Below, one piece after another: positions 61,462 to 64,000 of a DNA stretch of 64,000 nucleotides. The translations under genes were made by a program, and so were the position numbers. The notes beneath the pieces are model-generated. The model saw only the letters and a program-made list of their open reading frames with translations, was not told the DNA's origin and searched no databases. Each line of letters begins with the position of its first letter. Position 1 is the first letter of the stretch. Source of the DNA: Blautia parvula (lineage in GTDB: Bacteria; Bacillota; Clostridia; Lachnospirales; Lachnospiraceae); the NCBI RefSeq assembly GCF_020215665.1, contig NZ_CP084061.1, positions 248,001 through 312,000 of the forward strand. The letters are read 5' to 3'.

Positions 61462-61489
61462 TTGTCAAAATTGATATTCTTAATATAGT
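61462..61489 (+). promoter_or_regulatory. promoter of the riboswitch transcript
   Basis: TTGTCA, 16 bases, TATAGT, about 50 bases upstream of the riboswitch. Confidence 0.6.
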
Positions 61490-61540
61490 GATCCTGTTTA
61501 ATACATGAACAGAGTCAGAAAACGGAAATATAAAAAAAAT

Positions 61541-61610
61541 AAAGGGGCAAAACTGTCGTAAGGCAGTGACGCAAAGCCACGGGTCCCAAGGGAGGGACAG
61601 CCGGGCTGCA
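61541..61610 (+). promoter_or_regulatory. cyclic di-GMP-I (GEMM) riboswitch
   Basis: The conserved core is unmistakable: GGGGCAAAACTG, GGCAGTGACGCAAAGCCACGGG and GCCGGGCTGC, the GEMM-I consensus with the GNRA-like tetraloop GCAAAG and the receptor helix. It precedes a terminator and a secreted-protein gene, so c-di-GMP should set expression of that protein. Confidence 0.95.
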
Positions 61611-61654
61611 GACAGTGATGGACAGGGATATTCTGTCCGTCTGTTGTCTTTAAG

Positions 61655-61685
61655 AAAAACGATATCCCTGGGTATCGTTTTTTTT
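61655..61685 (+). terminator. riboswitch-controlled terminator
   Basis: AAAACGATA and TATCGTTTT arms with eight T. Its 5' arm ATATCCCTG (61662-61670) is complementary over 9 bp to CAGGGATAT (61623-61631), which lies in an upstream hairpin (GGACAG/CTGTCC). This gives two mutually exclusive folds. Confidence 0.85.
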
Positions 61686-61713
61686 GGCCCTGAAAGGGGA
61701 AGGAGAATAAAAA

Positions 61714-64000
61714 TTGAAAATGAAAAAGTTATGCGCCTGGCTTCTTGTATCCGGTATGCTCCTGCAGACACCGGGGACTACTGCATCTGCCGCTATTCAG
61801 GGGCAGGATGTGGAGTCTTTTAAATCCGGTGCGCAGGCAGCATCCATGGATGTGGACAGCAGCCAGAAGATGGATGCCGGGAAGCAGAGCGAGACGCCCG
61901 GATGGCAGGCGGAAACGTTGAGGAACAGGAGCCTGCAGCAACCTGCAGAAGTGCCTGAGGGCCAGATGAAAATGCAGGGTGAACAGGCGGGAGCGCCAAA
62001 GAACGCAGAGGCTGCAGAGGAACAGATGGGAGAATCCGGAAAAGAAGGTACTACAGGAATACTGTCGGGAGAATCCGGGAAAGAGGATACTACAGGGATA
62101 CTGGCAGGAGAATCCGGGAAAAAAGAGACCGCAGAGGAACAGACGGGAGAGTCCGGAAAAGCAGGGACCGCAGAGAAACAGACGGAAGAGTCCGGAAAAG
62201 CAGGGACCGCAGAGGAACAGACGGAAGCGTCCGGAAAAGAAGGGGCTGCAGGAGAACAGATGGCAGGTGATCCGGATGCGCAGAAAGGAGAAGGAGCACT
62301 GCTCTCTGAGACCGGAGCGGTGGTACAGAAAGGCCGGCTGCATCTAAGCCTGCTTTACACACTCCCATACAGTGACCCGGAAGCGCTGAACAGAGGACTG
62401 CAGGCAGTTTTAACAGGTGGCGGCCGGCAGCTTACAGCATCCTTTTCCATGCAGGAGGGTGAGGGCGTTTCTAAAAAGGCGGAGGCATCTTTTACAGATT
62501 TGGAACCCGGGCAGTACCATCTCAGTATAAGCGGAGACAGCTTTGCCTCGTATGACCAGGATGTGGAGATACAGGCCATGGAGCAGAAGATGCAGTTTCT
62601 GGATGTCTATACAGGAATGGATTTTTCTGATATGGAAAAACATCCCGGTGTTATGGGATACGGTGACGTGAACAGGGACGGCGTGATTGATGAGCAGGAC
62701 AAATCGGGATTGGTCTTGGCAGTTCATCAGGAAAGTACGGACAGTATCTATGATCTGAATCAGGATCAGAGTGTTGACCTTGTGGATCTGCAGTGGCTTT
62801 CATACAGCTACGGATTTGAGAAAACGGAAGCTTATGTGTCAAGAAGTTATCTGATGGATGAAATCACAGCAGATGTGGGAGCGTCCACCCGGGTGTCGGA
62901 TGGCAGTATTGAGAGTATTTTGGGCGACGGGGGAAGCGTTTCCCTGGAGCCTGCAGACGGCGGGGAGATATCAGAGGAAAATCCGGTGGAACTGCAGCTT
63001 GATCTGGAAAAACGTTCCGATATAACAGCAGGCGCGTTGGTTCTGACACCGCCGAGAGATTCCGCCAATGTCATCCGGGCAGGGTCCGTGACCGTGGAAT
63101 ACGATGATGAAAACGGGCAGCGGCAGACCATGGAGATTCCCATAAGCGGAGTGTCCATGTTTGCCCTCACAGCGGCACAGGCGGTCATGGAACCGGACGG
63201 TACCATAATCATCAATCTGGGAAAACAGGTTGCGATCAAGAAGGTAGTCATCAAGGTGACAGATGCCGGAGGAAGCAGTCTGGCAGATATCTCCAGGGTG
63301 GAATTTTTAAACGGAATGGAGGACAGGATTCCTGCCCCCGTGATGAATATTCCCGACAATGTAAGTACAGAGCCGGGCGATAAGAAATTCACAGTGACCT
63401 GGAACGCGCAGACAAATGTAGCCGGCTATGAAGTTATGGTGAAAAAGGACGGGAAGAGCAAAGTATATCCAACCGCTGAGAACAGTATCCTTATCACAAG
63501 CTTTGGCACAGAGAAGATGAAAAACAATGAGGAGTACACAGTTCTGGTACGTTCAGTGAACGGCGACTGGAGCAGTGCCTATTCAGAGCCGGTGACCGTG
63601 GTACCCAAGCCCTCAAAGGCGCCTGACGCTCCGGAGAATGTGAACATTTCCGGAGGATACAGAAAACTGGACATCGCCTGGAAGATGATGGAGGACACAG
63701 ATTTCTACACCCTCTACTACAGGGAACAGGGCACAGAAGAATTTGAAAAGAAAGAGAATATCAAACAGAACAAATATCAGCTTACAGACTTAAAAGACGG
63801 CACAACCTATGAGATATGCCTTACGGGAACAAATGAAATGGGAACCGGCGGCAAGTCAAAAATATACGCAGGAGAGACAACGGATATCAATCCTGCAGTC
63901 ACTTCCAATTACAGGCTGATCAATACGCCAAAGGAGGGCGGAGGACTGACCGCGCATATTAAATCTATTGAATATCCTTCCTCAAAACCGGAGACAGATG
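61714..64000 (+). CDS. c-di-GMP-regulated secreted protein with dockerin-like and fibronectin type III domains (3' end outside window)
   Basis: At least 762 residues are visible. A Sec signal peptide occupies about residues 1-28. A low-complexity region (about 85-190) repeats units like GESGKAGTAEEQT. After about 80 unassigned residues comes a dockerin-like pair of EF-hand loops (DVNRDGVIDEQD, DLNQDQSVDLVD, about residues 320-365). Two fibronectin type III domains follow (from about 550 and about 630). Start is taken as TTG 61714, with GGAG 8 bases upstream; the ATG at 61720 is an alternative. It is probably an adhesin or cell-surface scaffold, switched by the riboswitch. No anchor is visible before the window ends. 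Confidence 0.85.
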   Translation, partial: MKMKKLCAWLLVSGMLLQTPGTTASAAIQGQDVESFKSGAQAASMDVDSSQKMDAGKQSETPGWQAETLRNRSLQQPAEVPEGQMKMQGEQAGAPKNAEAAEEQMGESGKEGTTGILSGESGKEDTTGILAGESGKKETAEEQTGESGKAGTAEKQTEESGKAGTAEEQTEASGKEGAAGEQMAGDPDAQKGEGALLSETGAVVQKGRLHLSLLYTLPYSDPEALNRGLQAVLTGGGRQLTASFSMQEGEGVSKKAEASFTDLEPGQYHLSISGDSFASYDQDVEIQAMEQKMQFLDVYTGMDFSDMEKHPGVMGYGDVNRDGVIDEQDKSGLVLAVHQESTDSIYDLNQDQSVDLVDLQWLSYSYGFEKTEAYVSRSYLMDEITADVGASTRVSDGSIESILGDGGSVSLEPADGGEISEENPVELQLDLEKRSDITAGALVLTPPRDSANVIRAGSVTVEYDDENGQRQTMEIPISGVSMFALTAAQAVMEPDGTIIINLGKQVAIKKVVIKVTDAGGSSLADISRVEFLNGMEDRIPAPVMNIPDNVSTEPGDKKFTVTWNAQTNVAGYEVMVKKDGKSKVYPTAENSILITSFGTEKMKNNEEYTVLVRSVNGDWSSAYSEPVTVVPKPSKAPDAPENVNISGGYRKLDIAWKMMEDTDFYTLYYREQGTEEFEKKENIKQNKYQLTDLKDGTTYEICLTGTNEMGTGGKSKIYAGETTDINPAVTSNYRLINTPKEGGGLTAHIKSIEYPSSKPETD

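Overview
The window looks like chromosome of an anaerobic, low-to-mid-GC Firmicute of the Lachnospiraceae, most like a Blautia-type gut acetogen. The genus is an inference from gene content: two copies of a HydB/HydC NADH module, an [FeFe]-hydrogenase, a HydF maturase, a molybdenum/tungsten formate dehydrogenase, a c-di-GMP-I riboswitch and QueH. Gene density is high, ribosome binding sites are strong AGGAGG types, and no phage, IS transposase, CRISPR array or rRNA is visible.

Layout. 1-2640: 3' end of hydF, a GNAT acetyltransferase and an alkaline-phosphatase-superfamily enzyme. 2760-6811 (minus): hydCBA, a trimeric, probably electron-bifurcating, [FeFe]-hydrogenase. 7097-8485: a cupin-type XRE regulator divergent from a 36-residue Cys-containing peptide and a LysE-type exporter, around a 30-bp palindrome. 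8614-13631: guaB with a structured leader, then a glycogen branching enzyme with a 340-residue Lys/Ala/Glu-rich tail holding 17 tandem 9-residue repeats. 13643-17399: MscS, a GerMN lipoprotein, an OYE-family reductase, a flavodoxin and a zinc-ribbon membrane protein. 17446-21634: tRNA-Thr and the potABCD polyamine transporter. 21655-26044: HD protein, LRR protein, VWA protein and MoxR-type AAA ATPase. 26043-28804: direct repeats, then a LytTR/GHKL two-component system with a DUF3887 lipoprotein. 28873-36842: orphan trpB, Sel1 protein, two-gene SufC/SufB-like system, P-loop protein, SPFH protein plus ribbon-helix-helix protein, and an ABC transporter pair. 37057-44116: 2-hydroxyacid dehydrogenase, queH, argH, asd, topB and a hexapeptide acyltransferase. 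44230-48979: YdjM-like and TraX-like membrane proteins, tRNA-Ala, two glycosyltransferases and a VTT membrane protein.

49241-61445 is the most notable block. A sensory-type [FeFe]-hydrogenase-like protein with a PAS domain and a SpoIIE-type phosphatase precede a second hydC/hydB pair and a cysteine-type formate dehydrogenase with a NuoG-like iron-sulfur front end. These are followed by molybdenum-cofactor genes with unusual architectures: moeA; mobA fused to an alkaline-phosphatase-superfamily domain; a 103-residue protein resembling the end of the sulfite-oxidase fold; and mobB fused to a THEP1-like NTPase. The obvious reading is a formate dehydrogenase locus carrying its own redox sensing and cofactor finishing genes. 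The role of the extra fused domains is unknown.

61462-64000 is a c-di-GMP-I riboswitch with a visible terminator/antiterminator switch ahead of a secreted protein with a dockerin-like EF-hand region and fibronectin type III domains, cut by the window end. A dispersed MITE-like repeat (copies at 30847, 44119 and 57329, plus a possible lone end at 28860) runs through the region.
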